64,000 nucleotides of DNA from Symbiodinium microadriaticum (Eukaryota > Sar > Dinophyceae > Suessiales > Symbiodiniaceae), in the NCBI GenBank assembly GCA_001939145.1, contig LSRX01001368.1:85126-149125 (forward strand). The letters run 5' to 3'. This document shows positions 1-12,100 of this stretch, piece by piece (the first letter of the stretch is position 1; each line of letters opens with the position of its first letter). The translations under genes and the position numbers were made by a program. The notes under the pieces were generated by a model that did no database searches, was not told where the DNA came from, and saw only the letters and a list, made by a program, of their open reading frames with translations.

Positions 1-161
1 ATGGCACCAGAAATGGTCATGAGGCAAGGCTACGAATTCAAGGCGCCCTCCCACTTGCTAGCTTCCGGGGGAGCCTCCTCTCTTTTGTTTCGATTTCTCG
101 CCAGATCGACATGTGGAGCATGGGGGTCACTTTTTTCATGGTTATGTATGGGACTCTCCTC
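1..161 (+). CDS. Protein kinase catalytic-domain fragment (5' cut by window edge)
   Basis: Two short exons encode the end of the activation segment and subdomain IX of a Ser/Thr protein kinase. Exon 1 (1-42) begins inside the gene with M-A-P-E, the APE motif, followed by a Y-E-F-K stretch. Exon 2 (105-161) reads I-D-M-W-S-M-G-V-T-F-F-M, which matches the D-x-W-S-x-G-V signature that anchors the catalytic loop. The intron 43-104 is 62 bp, starts GC and ends AG. A GT at 162 is the next probable donor. The sequence resembles CAMK/CDPK-type kinases, but the ATP-binding lobe lies upstream of the window and I could not place the C-terminal exons with confidence (236-433 is a weak candidate). Family assignment is good; subfamily is inference. 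Confidence 0.72.
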
Positions 162-1139
162 GTCAGGACCTCGGACCCTGCTTGATTGATCTTCCTTTGC
201 CGGCTTGAAAGAAGACTGAGGTTGGAAAACCCAAGATGAGCGTTCCTGCGGCTTGGTGGCAGTGTTTGCGGGCATGCCAGAGTTGCATGCCTGCTCACGA
301 ACATGCTCAGGAGATGAAGGAGGCGATCAAAAGCCCGACAGCTACGAAGACGGCGCTGCAAGGTGCAATGCAGAAGGCTCACGGGCAGATGCTCTGCCTT
401 GACAGTTGCACCCCACCGATGTCATGGTCATGATCATAAGAAAGACCCTCCCCCTCCCGATTTGCTAAAGTGCTAAAGTTCCGCGTCTGGTAACAAGCGT
501 TTGGTTTTGGATCTGAGCCGGTTGGTGGCTCTTTCGCAAATCGGCACATTCCTATGTCCGCGGTATGGGCAAGTGATGTCCGAGAGAGCATGATGCCATT
601 CGTGGGCCACTTTGCCTGGAGCTTGCTACTGTAACAATTCGAATAGTTGTAACACTGGCGGCCGGAAGCTTTGGGAGGCAAACACTTGACACCGCATCAG
701 CTTCTCGAGATTATTGCACTTGCTGTCGTAGCAGAGCAGCACGGAACATGTTGGCACTTCAGGCAGATACGTGCGAAGGCGAAGAGCGCGAGTTGAAGCA
801 CGCAGCCTGTCACCCAGCGTTTGCATCATCCAACGTCGGTTTTCTTGGCAAGGGACTACACCTGGTGGCATGAATTCACGCTTCTACTAAGGATACATGC
901 CGGGCATGTAACGTAAGTCATGCAGTACTTGCTCCGCCTTGCCGCATGGATGGAGGCCTTGGACGTTGTGAAGCAGTTGCCATGCCCCCAACGAGTTGAA
1001 ACGGTGGGTGCATGCGCCACTGCGGGCCTAGCTCCATCGAGTGTGTCACGAGGACCGTGAGGGAGCCGACCCAGAGAGTTGGCCCCAAGGATGCGCAGGG
1101 GCCCCGGAGAAGTGTTTATCATAATGGTTTGGCCTTGCC

Positions 1140-1370
1140 GTTTTGCGATTGTTCGGGAAAGAAAGGCTCTACGTTTCGACTTGTCGCGTTTTGCTGTATT
1201 TTTCGACTCTTCGTGGCTTTTTGACTTTCGCTTTTCTCTGCACTTTTCGTTTTTTCGCTGCAATGGTTTACTTTTCAAGACTTTTCGGGTTTCCTGGTTT
1301 TTTCGTGCAAAATCTGTACGTTTTACCACTGTTAGACTTTTCGCTTTCCGGCTTTCCGCATGCAGTTTGG
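1140..1370. repeat. TTTTCG-rich imperfect repeat
   Basis: The words ACTTTTCG and GACTTTTCG recur many times with irregular spacing between GTTTTGCGATT and the TTTCCGCATGC at the end. The open frames across it, Phe/Arg-rich on one strand and Lys/Arg-rich on the other, are a product of the repeat. Confidence 0.5.
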
Positions 1371-3198
1371 CATTCTCCGCTTATCCGCCCCCCACAGCCG
1401 TTTGCAAACACAGTACGACTTGCCGATGCACTGACAAATGTTCTGGCTGTGGGATGGGTCTGGAAAAGTGTCGCTCACTGACGATCCTTTGCTACCACAG
1501 CGGTGACAACACTTGTGACTGGTGTTACCTGGGCTGTGCTTGGACTTGTCAAGACATGCCAACCGCATTACTCGCTGCCGTTCTGGAAGAAGTGCTGCAC
1601 CTCCTTTCAAGTTCGCTTTCGACCCATCGGACTCACTCTCAGCCTTGTCAGTACTCACATGCCGTTGAATCCTGTCTAGGGTCGATCGTTGAAGTTGCAC
1701 TCGTCAGTCTCGCAGTTGCTTCTGCCAGGCGGTTTGGTAGCCCACGAAGATTTCGCCAAAACAAGCCTCAATATCAACACTTTGCAAAGATCACGGCCGC
1801 CACCTTCCAATTTTACCATGCTGAGGACCCGTTTGTCTTTGCAACACACCATCCGACAACGCTACACGTTGTAGTGCAGGCAGGTTGTACTCCCAACAGC
1901 AGCGCGTCCGAAGCAAGGTTGGACCTACCTTTCATTCACTTGGTGGCGGTGGCCAGTGAAGAGGACTTGGCCAGATACAGGAAGGCTTTGCACTCAGTGC
2001 GGGGGTTCACCTGTTCACATGTGCCTCTTGCGGCCCGTGCTGCCCTCGCACTAGCGTAATCGCCTGTCAGCCTTGCGGGTCTTGCTGCTGTGTGTTCAAC
2101 CTCCCGATCTTGAACTCATGAAGCAGACATGAGCTTTCCGAAATTGCGTGTTGCCCGTAGATCTTGCTGGTGGACCGCCCTCCAGCTGCCAAGAAGAAGG
2201 ACGGCAAGATATTGATGACTCCTTGACTAAGTTTCGAGGTTTCTGTATCCGTGCGTGCTTATTAACCAGCTGCCATCCGCTGCTGCGTCGTCGGCTGTGT
2301 AAGTGTTTAGATCGTCAAGGTGTCTGGGGCTGGGGTGCGATGCTGGTATCGTGGGTGTGATTATTGTAAGCAGGCGGTGACGGAACCGGAGGCTGATGTG
2401 GTCCGATCAGGCACGAGGGGAACCTCAGCGCGGGGGCTAAAGGTTCAACTGGCTTTACTTCAGGCGTGGTGTTAGGGCTCAAGCTTGCTCCAGACTCTAG
2501 ACGTGATGTGTGTATGTGTGTGCATGTGCGTGCATCGATGAAACTGCAGACGCGTTTTTTTGACCCATCCTAAATTAGCAACTCCTCGGCAGAAGCCCGT
2601 GCAGTGCAATAAGTCAAGTTTCTCGCAGCTGGCGCATGAGCGAGAGGGACAGGAACCCAGTGACCTGGCAGGCAAGCCACCCGTACCTCGCAAGCTCCAG
2701 CCGCAAAGTCCCAGAGTGGATGCTCTTACGCCAGTCCGGGACCTTAGCATGTTAAGCACGAAGGGCTCCGAATGTCCCATGTGAGTGGCCACAGTAGCTG
2801 TGACGACGTTGGTCGATATCGGACGGTGCAGCAATTGTATGTCCTGTTTGTTTGGGTCGGGTGGGCAGGGCATTTCCAGTGGTTTTGTCAGGGCTTATCC
2901 GATTTGTCGTTAGCAAGCTCTGCGCCAATTGCAGTGCAATGGCTCCACTGCCCCTTTGGGATGCTGCCGAGGTGGTGCCTGGTGGCGGCGGCGGAAGCAG
3001 TGGCAACCCACCTTTTACGACAAGTGGCGAAAGGCAGAGGGCTGAGCTCTTGTTGACAGGAAGGGGCATGTTACTGGCAATCAGCAAGCTGAGGCAACTT
3101 GGAGTCGGGACCTCAGGAGATGTGATTTGGCCTGCCTCTATGAACCGTCAATGTTGGCGTGTGGGAAGATATTGTACGTTTACGTATGTTCCGGTTCG

Positions 3199-3243
3199 TC
3201 TGTGTGTGTGTGTGTGTGTGTGTATGTGCGTGTGTGTGCGTGT
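3199..3243. repeat. (TG)n microsatellite
   Basis: A run of TG dinucleotides, interrupted by TATG and TGCG units. It has no coding meaning. Confidence 0.85.
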
Positions 3244-4635
3244 CTATCTTTATGTTTACACAGATCGAAGAGTGACCGGGCTGCATCTGAGTGTGACTTC
3301 ACCACTCGCCAGCTTCTTCGGGGTACTTCGCTGGATTTCGCAGGTGAATGTCAGTGATTCTGGTGCTGGGCCAAGCTTCCCACTGGCTGCGATGCAGGTG
3401 TACCTCTGTAGAGTTGCCCGCTTCTGCCATGTCTTGTCTTGCATTTAAAGTGTTAAGCTGCTAAACCAAACTCCGGAGATCTTAGCATGCAAAGGCCAAG
3501 GCAAGCGACGGGCAAAGTCCTCGAACGTCATTATGTTCCAGGAAGGCGATGGCCGGGGCCTCTGAGATGAATGGCACCGGCAGGTTGTCTAGCGGCCTCG
3601 GGCGTTGTGCACCGGACGTGTCGGACTAAGGAGTCGCAAAGCGACCGTCTGACAGAATTCAACTTCCGGATCACCTAGACTCCCCGAACAGCCACGCGCT
3701 TACTGACGGTGTAAGTGGAGGTTGCAGGTCCTCAGCATGGGCTGGCGACTGACGACTCCTTGAGACTGATGACAGCTGGATCCTCGAGTCACTCACCAGT
3801 GAAGTCTCTAACGACAGGCTTTCGCGGAATGGAGGGCGGCGCATCTTCACTGAAGTTGCAGCGATTCAAAAGCTCCGGTCTCAATTCTCTTGCTTGCATG
3901 CAATCTGCGTATACGTCCATTGGGGTTTGCTGTTGTGCGGTTCTGATCCATGATTTTCTGGACCGCACAAAATAACAAGAATCAAGTCCCCACGGTCCCT
4001 GCCATGCAAGCCCGCCGAGAACCCGTGCAGACGGTTGGGGGATTTATTCTTGTTTGCGCGTCCAAATGCCGACCCCGGCAGTAGCCATAATGAGCTTAGG
4101 AATGAAATGCCACGATCTTTGGTTTTCTTCGATGGTGTCATATGAGTCATATGCGGCCACGCTTTTTGACGCCCGCTTCCCCAGGCGCCGGAAACCTCGA
4201 AGGCCCCCGGCTCAGTGCCGCAGCACTGTCGCGAAAGGAACAGGGAACAGTCGGTGGGTTCGAACATCCTGGTTTGTCTCAACTCGAGTTGCACAGATCG
4301 CTGAGCTGCAGCTTCTGGGCTGAGGGTGTAAGAGGGTTTCTGAGACAAAATCCGCACTCTCGTGGTTTCATCGATGCAAAAACGCGACATGGAGACTCTG
4401 TAAGTCGTATTCGGCCTTCCACGGGCTTGGGCGACATGCGTCGGAGCATACAAGTTCAACGTCACCGTGGGTCAACAACCCTAGGACGGTGATGGTCTTC
4501 CTCCTGCCTGGCCTGCTTGACAACTGTGAGAGAATGGTCCTGTTTGGAGGACTTTGGGCAGCATGGTATTTGAGCATGACGTCTCGTCACGTCAAGGAGG
4601 CTTTGTGGCCAATATTTCTGACATTGAAGCACGAT

Positions 4636-5538
4636 ATGGCAAGAAGGCTTATTGTCATCGGCGGCCATGGCGGTCGAGGGGAGGGTCAACGGCCGTACTC
4701 AAGCGCAGAGGTTTGGGATGAAAGATGCCAGTCCTGGAGTGCCTTAGCGGGCCCATCACTTGCCCGTATGCACGGAGTGGCCGTTGCTGTAAATCACTAC
4801 CTGTATGTGCTGGGAGGGAGAACCAGTGACTGCCACACTACCACTAGTGTCGAGAGGCTTGACTTCTATCGTGGCTTACCATGGGAGTGTGCTCCATCGA
4901 TGACGAATGCCCGCTACAGCACGGCAGCCTTGTGCCTATCTGGTATGCTCTGCATTCTTGGAGGCTTCGACGGGGTTGATGCCCTGGACTCGTGTGAAGC
5001 GTTGAGGCATGCGGACTATTACCTCAATTCAGACTCTTGGCAAGCTCTTGCACCCTTGCCTTTCCCGCGAGGCAAGCATGCAGCGGTTGCCATAGCCAGC
5101 AGTTTGTACCTTGTAGGTGGCATGGATAGCGGTTACCGCAGCCTGAACCTTGCCAGCAAAGCTTCTTGCCTGCACGCCAACCTTTCAGACTGGGCCCCGC
5201 TGCCACCCATGCAGAATGCCAGAAGCGGCTGTGCCGCTGCTGCGGTGCGGGGAGCTATTGTGGTGGTCGGTGGTGTCGCAAATGGATGGACAACTTTGTC
5301 CAGCGTAGAGCGATTCCATCCGGAAATCGAGCGATGGGAGATGATGGCGCCCATGAGCATCATCCGCCGAGAGTCTGCGGCCGTCTGCATAGCCGATGAA
5401 CTCTGGGTACTTGGAGGTGCCTCTTACGGTGGGCGGAGCTCTGGGCAAGTAGAGATCCTTGGTGAAGCATCTTTTTGGAAACCAGGTACCTCCCATACAC
5501 CTCGTTCAGGCTGTGCTGCTGCCCTTCTGCGAGGTTGA
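4636..5538 (+). CDS. Kelch-repeat beta-propeller protein
   Basis: The open frame encodes six kelch blades, each with the double-glycine strand: V-I-G-G near residue 6, then V-L-G-G, I-L-G-G, L-V-G-G, V-V-G-G and V-L-G-G at roughly 50-residue spacing, each followed by the conserved Tyr/Trp positions (for example W-x-x-L, S-V-E-R-F). Such propellers are protein-interaction modules, often ubiquitin-ligase adaptors or cytoskeletal proteins. No BTB, F-box or other partner domain is visible in the frame. The frame is open from 4489, but the extra 49 residues have no kelch character, so I start at the Met just before the first blade (4636); an upstream exon is possible. It ends with TGA at 5536-5538 directly after the last blade, so the propeller is essentially complete. 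It lies in the rightward gene block. Confidence 0.85.
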   Translation: MARRLIVIGGHGGRGEGQRPYSSAEVWDERCQSWSALAGPSLARMHGVAVAVNHYLYVLGGRTSDCHTTTSVERLDFYRGLPWECAPSMTNARYSTAALCLSGMLCILGGFDGVDALDSCEALRHADYYLNSDSWQALAPLPFPRGKHAAVAIASSLYLVGGMDSGYRSLNLASKASCLHANLSDWAPLPPMQNARSGCAAAAVRGAIVVVGGVANGWTTLSSVERFHPEIERWEMMAPMSIIRRESAAVCIADELWVLGGASYGGRSSGQVEILGEASFWKPGTSHTPRSGCAAALLRG

Positions 5539-6161
5539 CTGCAGATGCTGCAGCCGTACTCCGTACTTATCGCCACATCGCTGTCTCGTTTCCTTCTGCA
5601 GACCGAGAATGTCTCCAAGCCTAAGGCCTAAGGCCCAAGCAGTGTGCAACAGCTAGCGTTCCAAAGGCCAAAGTGCCCGGCATGGGAGCAGTGCTAGCAA
5701 AAGAAGCGGGAATCTATCACGCCGGGTGGCACAGCTGGTGGATTCAGAGGGCAGAGCTGCGTGCTGCAGGTGGCCGCCGCCAGTCGCAGCACTCGAAGGC
5801 AAAGAGGGCGTCTTGCTGGGCTTCAGCTTGAGCGGTGCCAGGGCTATTGGCACGCACCTAACGAGTTGCGAGCACCTGTATTCTGCAGGTGAGTTGCGAG
5901 CCAGCAGCTTAGAGCAGAAAACCCTCAAGCACTTGTAGGTGAGGCCGAGCTGGAGATTCTGACATGTTGACCCGTCGCCCGGCTCCAGCTGATCGAGGAC
6001 CTGAATGACCCTTAAGCACTTCAGCACTTTAGCACAACTGGTTTTGGAACTTGAGCCCTTCGAGTTGTCCGAGCCATGGTGGACCACATGATTCAGGGCC
6101 AACTTGGCTCTCTGACCAGCTCCACACCCTCCGCCCCGAGCTGGGAGGCAAAGCGGGATGA

Positions 6162-7245
6162 GGCAGGGACAAGTTCCAGAGGGCGGGGTTAGATGTGCAG
6201 CATTGTGCAGATGAGGTGGACCGCATGGAGGAGGGCAAGAAGCCAGAAGAGCTCATGCCCATGTACATGGAGGGCCGTGCCGTGCAGGCCGGTGGCCTTA
6301 GCACTTTGTGGAGCCACTATCGCATTCCAGTTCTGGTTGGAACCTTGGTTCTTTTGGGCCTGTTTCTACTCCTGGGGCCCATTGGTGGCATGCAAACCGG
6401 CAGCGAAGAGGGAGCGAGCAGTGCTGTGAAGACCGTGGACATGCCGGAAGCAAGCCGGGCACCCCAGTCCGAGCTACTGCAGCTACTGACCTGCGGCAAA
6501 TAAACATGCTGCAGAGTGCATGTGATTTGTTTAATTAGCATGAGGGCAGTCTTGGACATGCCGGTGGGTGACCCAGGTCATGTGGAACCTGCAGACATTG
6601 GTCCAAATATGTCGTCAGCGTCGGACACAACTACCACCAAAGCAGCAAGTTCGGTGGAAGCCGCGCAAGGGCAGCCAGCGCCAGCGGCTGCCACCGCAGC
6701 TGCAGCAGTCAAAGAGGTGCCTCAGAATGGTGAGATCACTGAAGGAATCCATGCAGATCGCCTGAGCTTCAGGTGGTGTCCAACACGACAGAAGGTGCCA
6801 ATGAGACTACAAGTGGAGCTCCCGAGGATCCAGCCATTGTCCCCTTGTCGCATGCAGCCTCTAAGCACGGTTTAATCAGTCGAGAAGCTGTATTATATCT
6901 TGACCAGTACCTTCGTTAGCATCGTCAAGTGGCAGCCAATCTGATAGGAGAGGTTGCTGCAAACGACGAATCAGACATGATTGAGTGCAGGCAAGCTACA
7001 AAGCAGCTTGTCCGACTTTGCTCAAGCTTCATGGAGCGTGTGCTCCGGCCTGAGTCGTCCGCCACGGAAACCGTGAGACACATCATGCAAGCCTTTTTGA
7101 TCCCGGCACCCGTCAGGACTACGACCTGTCCGTCGATGATCGCAGTCTTCATGCGCAGACTTTGGTGCGAAATGTGTGTCCGACAGAGTGCGGGGTTGTA
7201 GCCGCTTTCCTGCATAAGGCTGTGGCGCTTCGATGCCGGAACTAA
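6162..7245 (+). pseudogene. Damaged multi-exon gene for a single-pass membrane protein
   Basis: Several adjacent stretches look coding in a consistent order but carry stop codons. 6162 to about 6440 encodes an acidic segment, then a hydrophobic helix (I-P-V-L-V-G-T-L-V-L-L-G-L-F-L-L-L) of membrane-spanning length. About 6540-6740 is Ala/Thr/Pro-rich. 6773-7072 is another coding stretch, joined to 7117-7242 by a clean 44-bp GT-AG intron (7073-7116) that corrects the frame; TAA at 7243-7245 ends it. Two stops lie inside: TGA at 6159-6161, with coding-like sequence continuing upstream in the same frame, and TAG at 6917-6919 in the middle of an otherwise open frame. I recognise no family. It may be a decayed gene, a misassembled allele or a gene with splicing I have not understood. 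Confidence 0.45.
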
Positions 7246-7269
7246 ACAAGAAAAGAGCGAGTTGGGATT

Positions 7270-7420
7270 GCCTCGTGCCGCTGCTGTTGTTGCTGCTGCT
7301 ACTGCTGTTGTTGCTGCTGGTGCTGCTACTGGTGTCGGTTTCGTTGGTGCTGCTGCTGGTGCTGTTGCTGTTAGTAGTGTTAGCAGTGTTAGCAGCAGCA
7401 GCAGAAGATAGGAGTAGTAG

Positions 7421-7468
<48 letters not shown>

Positions 7469-7469
7469 C

Positions 7470-7512
<43 letters not shown>
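7270..7512. repeat. Trinucleotide microsatellite block (TGC/TGT then AGT)
   Basis: Runs of CTG/TTG units to about 7390 are followed by a long AGT/TAG run at 7411-7512. Predicted Leu-only, Ser-only or Val-rich proteins across it are artefacts of the repeat. Confidence 0.9.
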
Positions 7513-8201
7513 ACGCCGCTGGAAAAAAGCAAGTGAAGGGAAGCAGCCGAGCTGCTAACATGTTGTTGTTGGAGTTTGTGTTACCGTACCTCGTTTGTCC
7601 AGCGCCTCAAGGGCTTAACCCTTCAAAAAAAAACCGTGGAGGTTGCCAGGTTGCATCAAGAAACACAACCTTTTGTTTGGTTGGCATGTGCTGAAGACTG
7701 TTTTCGTGTCGGTTTCAAAGTATGAATTCTAGCAACAACGCGCAGTGCCAATGCAATACAAGTAGGCTTGCCGATGCATAGGCGAAGTGACCTGAGCACG
7801 AGGCCTTTCCATGTCTAGAGTTTAGAGCAAAAAAACCTCCGATGGTGACGCAGTTGCGAGGGAATGAGATGCAAGGTAAACCTGGTTGCTCTTCCGGAAC
7901 AATTTGTTCCTTACCGAACATTGCAAAGTGCTTTGTGAACGCATGAGACGTCCGTATGTCATGCCGTATGTGTTAAACTGTTAAGGCAGTTCACCCTTTT
8001 CATGTGCCATGTCTCGACGGCAACGCATCACCGGTTTTAAGGACAGGTACCGAAGGATGTGCCCATCTCTGATGAAGCTTGATGGAGGCTGCGCCCATGC
8101 CTTAGAGACCGTTCGTTGTTGGTCCTTCCTCTGCATGACATCACTTGGAGCTGAATTGCCCCAGCAAGCGAGCCAATCACAGAGAGAGCGAGGACAGGAC
8201 C

Positions 8202-8238
8202 CCCCTGCTTGGAGCGCAGGGGTGGGGGTCGCTCCCCC
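8202..8238. other. Two adjacent GC hairpins next to a GA tract
   Basis: CCCCTGC (8202-8208) pairs with GCAGGGG (8216-8222), and GGGGG (8224-8228) pairs with CCCCC (8234-8238). They lie beside an AGAGAGAGCGAGG tract. The arrangement resembles the CT-flanked hairpin element near 63 kb, but the sequence differs. Confidence 0.5.
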
Positions 8239-8399
8239 TCCTCTTACCCTTGCGAAAGAAAAAGAGCCCTCTTAGCCCTTAGCCGCCTTAGCCCCGAGAA
8301 AGAGAGAAAGACAACAGACTTTGCTTGCAGAACTTTGGCAGGTGAGCGTTCAGGGGCGGGGCTTCCAATGCAGCATGATTATCTTTCACGCGAGGGAAG

Positions 8400-8574
8400 G
8401 GGCCTCAGGCCAGCAGTAGCTGGAGCAGCAGCAGCAGCAGTAGTCGTAGTCGAGGTCGTAGTAGCCGTGGTGGCAGTGGCAGTGGCAAGGAAAGTGGTAG
8501 TGGCACGGGCAGGGGTAGGGGTGGTGGTGGTGGTGGTGGTGGTGGTGGTGGTGGTGGGCATGGTAAGTGGTACT

Positions 8575-8627
<53 letters not shown>

Positions 8628-8720
8628 GTGAAGCAGCAGCCGCAGTCGGAGTCGGAGCAGGAGCAGCAACAGCAGCAGTAACAGCAGCGACAGCGATAGC
8701 GGCAGTGGTGGCAGCAGAGG
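8400..8720. repeat. Trinucleotide microsatellite block (GTA, GGT, AGC)
   Basis: GTA/GTG-rich units are followed by a pure GGT run near 8517-8558, then an AGC run near 8577-8630 and degenerate CAG/GAG units to about 8720. All overlapping open frames are low-complexity. Confidence 0.9.
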
Positions 8721-8933
8721 TCGTAATAACTGCTGTTTGGCAGTACTGTAGGACAGCTTGGCTTCGAGATGGTTTGGGCAGCTGGGTGAGAGCAGTTTGC
8801 TCATCGTGAGTTCGCATGAGTTAGCAATCAGCATAAAGTAGCGTTCGAGCAGGCTTCTTGTTATCGTGCCGCTGACCTCATGCTTCAACGGCCCAGGCAC
8901 ATGATCTTGCGATAGAGGAGCACCTCTTGCCTC

Positions 8934-9137
8934 ATGGCACCTTCGTGCGGATCGTGTGTCCCGAGAACTGCCCGGCACTCAGAGGCAACTGTTGAGTATG
9001 CGTTATGGAGATTTTCCTCAGATGGTGAAACAGGCGAGACAACTACGACCACCACGCCATTTGCCAGCACTGTCCCGGCAGAGACCACCAGACAGGTCAG
9101 GGTGCGGGCGAAAGTTGAAAAGCGTTGCAAAGAGTAG
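8934..9137 (+). CDS. Possible exon, unrecognised
   Basis: The rightward frame has mixed composition (S-E-A-T-V-E-Y-A-L-W-R-F) followed by a Thr-rich and then a basic segment, ending in TAG. It agrees with the direction of the neighbouring genes. There is no family match and splice sites are not convincing. Confidence 0.2.
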   Translation: MAPSCGSCVPRTARHSEATVEYALWRFSSDGETGETTTTTTPFASTVPAETTRQVRVRAKVEKRCKE

Positions 9138-12100
9138 CCGCTGGCAACGAAACGACCGCACACCAGAAGGATTGTTGTTGCATTGCGGGCGATTGCTGCA
9201 GTCCTACAGTCCACTGTGTGCTTGGCCTTGATGCCCGTCTTTAGCCAAGACAGTTGACATGTCAAAAAGCCGTCGGCATCACCTCTGCTCTCGCAATCTC
9301 TCGCAGGAGCGAACAGCCGCGACTTCCGTGACCTCCACTTCGGCTCTAAGAGGCCCCCAGTTTGACTCTGCTCGACGTTCGAAGGCTAAGAGCTACCCGA
9401 GGTGACCCCTTTCCGGAACGGGCGCAGCAGCAGATGCCAGAAACGGAAATCCCAAGCAAGGTGCGCCCTTCCAGGCTGGGATTCGGGACAAAGAGCACCT
9501 CTTCCTTCGTTATCCTTGGTTCTCGTTAGCTTCTTTGGATAGGTGGCTTGGCTACTTGGCCGGTTTGGGTACCACAGCTGTGCCTGGCCTGCACTGCCCC
9601 TGCCGCGAGACAGACCAGTGCTCCCATAACAAGATCTGACTTAGGCATGGGTGGCGCTCTGCATACGTGAACAGCGGTGAACAGCGCATGTCGCCCCATT
9701 GCAGCCTTGTGGCCCATGTGCCGAAGCTTAAGCTGCAAGGCCAGCTTTCGCCGGACCTCCGTGCACACTTAAAACGGGGCAAACTTCAAGCGGTTGAGGG
9801 GATTTGAGTCAGCCGGAGGCGCCGGAGCGGCGTTTCACAGCTCGGCAGTGTACAGTTGCCGAGCCAGTCCCTGCAGAGCTACCCATATATCGGTCAGTTG
9901 CTTGACGTCAGCTGTGTTGCGGTGCTCCTTGTGACAAGTGTAAGCCAGACAAAGCTGGGAAGATCCTGACTGTCAAGCACTTTGGACGCCTGAGGCTGGG
10001 ACTCGCTGGGGAGTCTGAAGAGTTCATCCGCATGAGCGTCCACGCCTCGTGATAGACTGATGTACTCTCCTTGTGGCATGCAGCCTGAAGGTCACATCAT
10101 GTCCTGTGCAGGTTACAAACTGTCTGATGCAGGCCGGGATGCGAATGAACATGAACGGAAAACGAACCTTGGCTCCAGAGCGCATGCAGGAGACAGGCGT
10201 GACTACCACGTTGTCACAATTGGCTTTGAATTTCTCGAGCTGTTGCTTATCGTTCTATGATGCAAGATCGCGGGTCAACAGTCAGATCAAGTATGTTGGA
10301 ACGAGTCTCTGCCTGGGCCCACTGATTACATCACCGCGCTTGAAAGAGCATGTAAGTTGTCAGCTGTTGCAGAAGGCCTACCGGGGTGGCAGCAGGCGGC
10401 TGATTGATTCAGGCTGGCTAAGATGCTCTGCCGTCTGAGCAGCTCCATAGCAGAGCAACATGTGCAGACTTTGATGTGCACTGGCACTGGTACATGATCC
10501 GTAATGGTCCGCTAGGCAAATCACAAGCTGTGTAGCACTTTTCTCTGTGCCAATGCCAGGCTTCGTTCGGGCTGGATACCCAGTTTCAGTTGAACGAAAG
10601 AGCAGCTTTCGAGCTTCATGTTCGCAGATGTTGGCAGGTGCAGGGAAGCGGCGTCCTGTGGCCGGGCAGCAAGACGGTAAACCGATGATCGGACAGGGCT
10701 GTGCACACGGGTGCAGACTGGCATGTCTTGTGCAAGCTACTCGCTAAGGAGCCCGGACAGCTCTTACGCACTGGCAAAGAGCTCAGACTGCATTGCCGCT
10801 GTGGGTCAGCGGAAGACTTGCACCCGCGAATGTCGACAGAAACAATCGGGCGAGCAGCCTTTGTGATCGGATCCTGCAATCGTCACTGCACAGGGGGGCG
10901 GCGGCTTGGAGAGCTTCGGCGCCCCACCGACACTCGGTCGAAGCTGGTCCTTGTGCGGAGCATGGCATGGTTTAGGCCTCCCCCAAGAAAACAAGCAACA
11001 CAATTTCGTCAGGTCTGACGACGTGCCGGCCTCAGACGAAAAAAACCATGCTTCTCCGAAGCGGCACCCGCGATGCGAAAACACATGTTCTGCAGGCACA
11101 CTTCCGGAGCCGCCTCGCCGCGGACCCAGGCTTCAAATAGCTCGCTTTCCCGGACCGATGCGGCAACACAACCAAAGCCTCGAAACGGTGATTAGTGTGA
11201 TGCTCCCATGTTCCGAGGCTGCACCTTCAAACAGGCGCAGATGGGATTCTAGGGCAAAGTACTGTGCTGTGGTAAGACCATTGTGTATTGTTCTTTTCGC
11301 AGCCTCCGGCCAGCCTTCTCAAGATTTCTTGCGCAGGTCCGCGGCATCCTCGTCTGGTGCGGCGATGTCTGTTTCGCAGCTGCACGCAGCAGCCTGCGGC
11401 TTGGTCATCCGACTTCGCGAGAGTAAGTTCCCGTCAGATTTCGAGACCCCTCCCCTCCCCTCCCCTCCCCTCCGCTCCACCCTCCCTGTTTCACCACCTC
11501 GTTGAGTATGCTTCGACCCGCCACCACCACAAAGGTGGGAGACTCCCGTGGCGTGCTTGCTCCGAAATCTCGGGTGCAGTCCTGAGATTGAAAGCCCGGC
11601 CAACTTGCTGTCTTGCCACTTTATTCAGCACAGTTGTCAAGAGCGCTAGGCGTAGTTGGATATGATTATAAGGCAGATCACAGCAGTCCGTTCTTTGTCT
11701 CGGAGGACGCATGCGCACAGTGTGACCCGCAGAATGTAACCTTGTGTGAAATCTGCACACCAATGGGAGTTTCGGGTCTAGTCATCTCTGCTCATGAAGT
11801 CTATTTGTGAGCTGGGGTGTTAACCAGCGGTGTGTGCCGGGACCTATGGTGGCAACAGCTACTTCCATCGCCTCTCTGCGGCTACTGTTCAGGAGCCCAG
11901 CGTACTGAAAATGCTGCCTGGAAGTATCCAAGAGCGCCTTGATGCGTGAGGTGACGGTCCGGTAGAAAACACGAATGTACTTCAATTTTAGGATATGCGC
12001 TTTTTTGGGAAGGCGGCACTGACCAGGCCTGGGGTTTCAGGCTCGCCGCTGGCGATAAATCCTGGCAGCCTGACATGCAGCCGACACCAAGACGCCTTGC

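Larger units (their letters stand above)
162..4488. other. Mostly non-coding stretch with weak coding hints
   Basis: I see no gene I can name here. A long open frame at 1079-2059 is largely low-complexity, Phe-rich read-through of a TTTTCG-rich repeat. Its last part (about 1914-2020) has a more protein-like composition and could be an exon, without a recognisable family. TG-rich patches occur near 2508-2536 and 3199-3243. The opposite-strand frame at 3881-4465 looks like chance. Confidence 0.4.

Noticed and set aside
1079-2059. 326-codon open frame
   Set aside because: Most of it is translation of the TTTTCG-rich repeat, with overlapping open frames on both strands. Only its tail could be an exon.
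7022-7694. Frames with long Leu, Ser or Val runs on both strands
   Set aside because: They are direct translations of the CTG/AGT microsatellite.
8209-8978. Frames rich in His, Thr, Ala, Leu or Ser on both strands
   Set aside because: All come from the GGT/AGC trinucleotide block and have no non-repetitive core.
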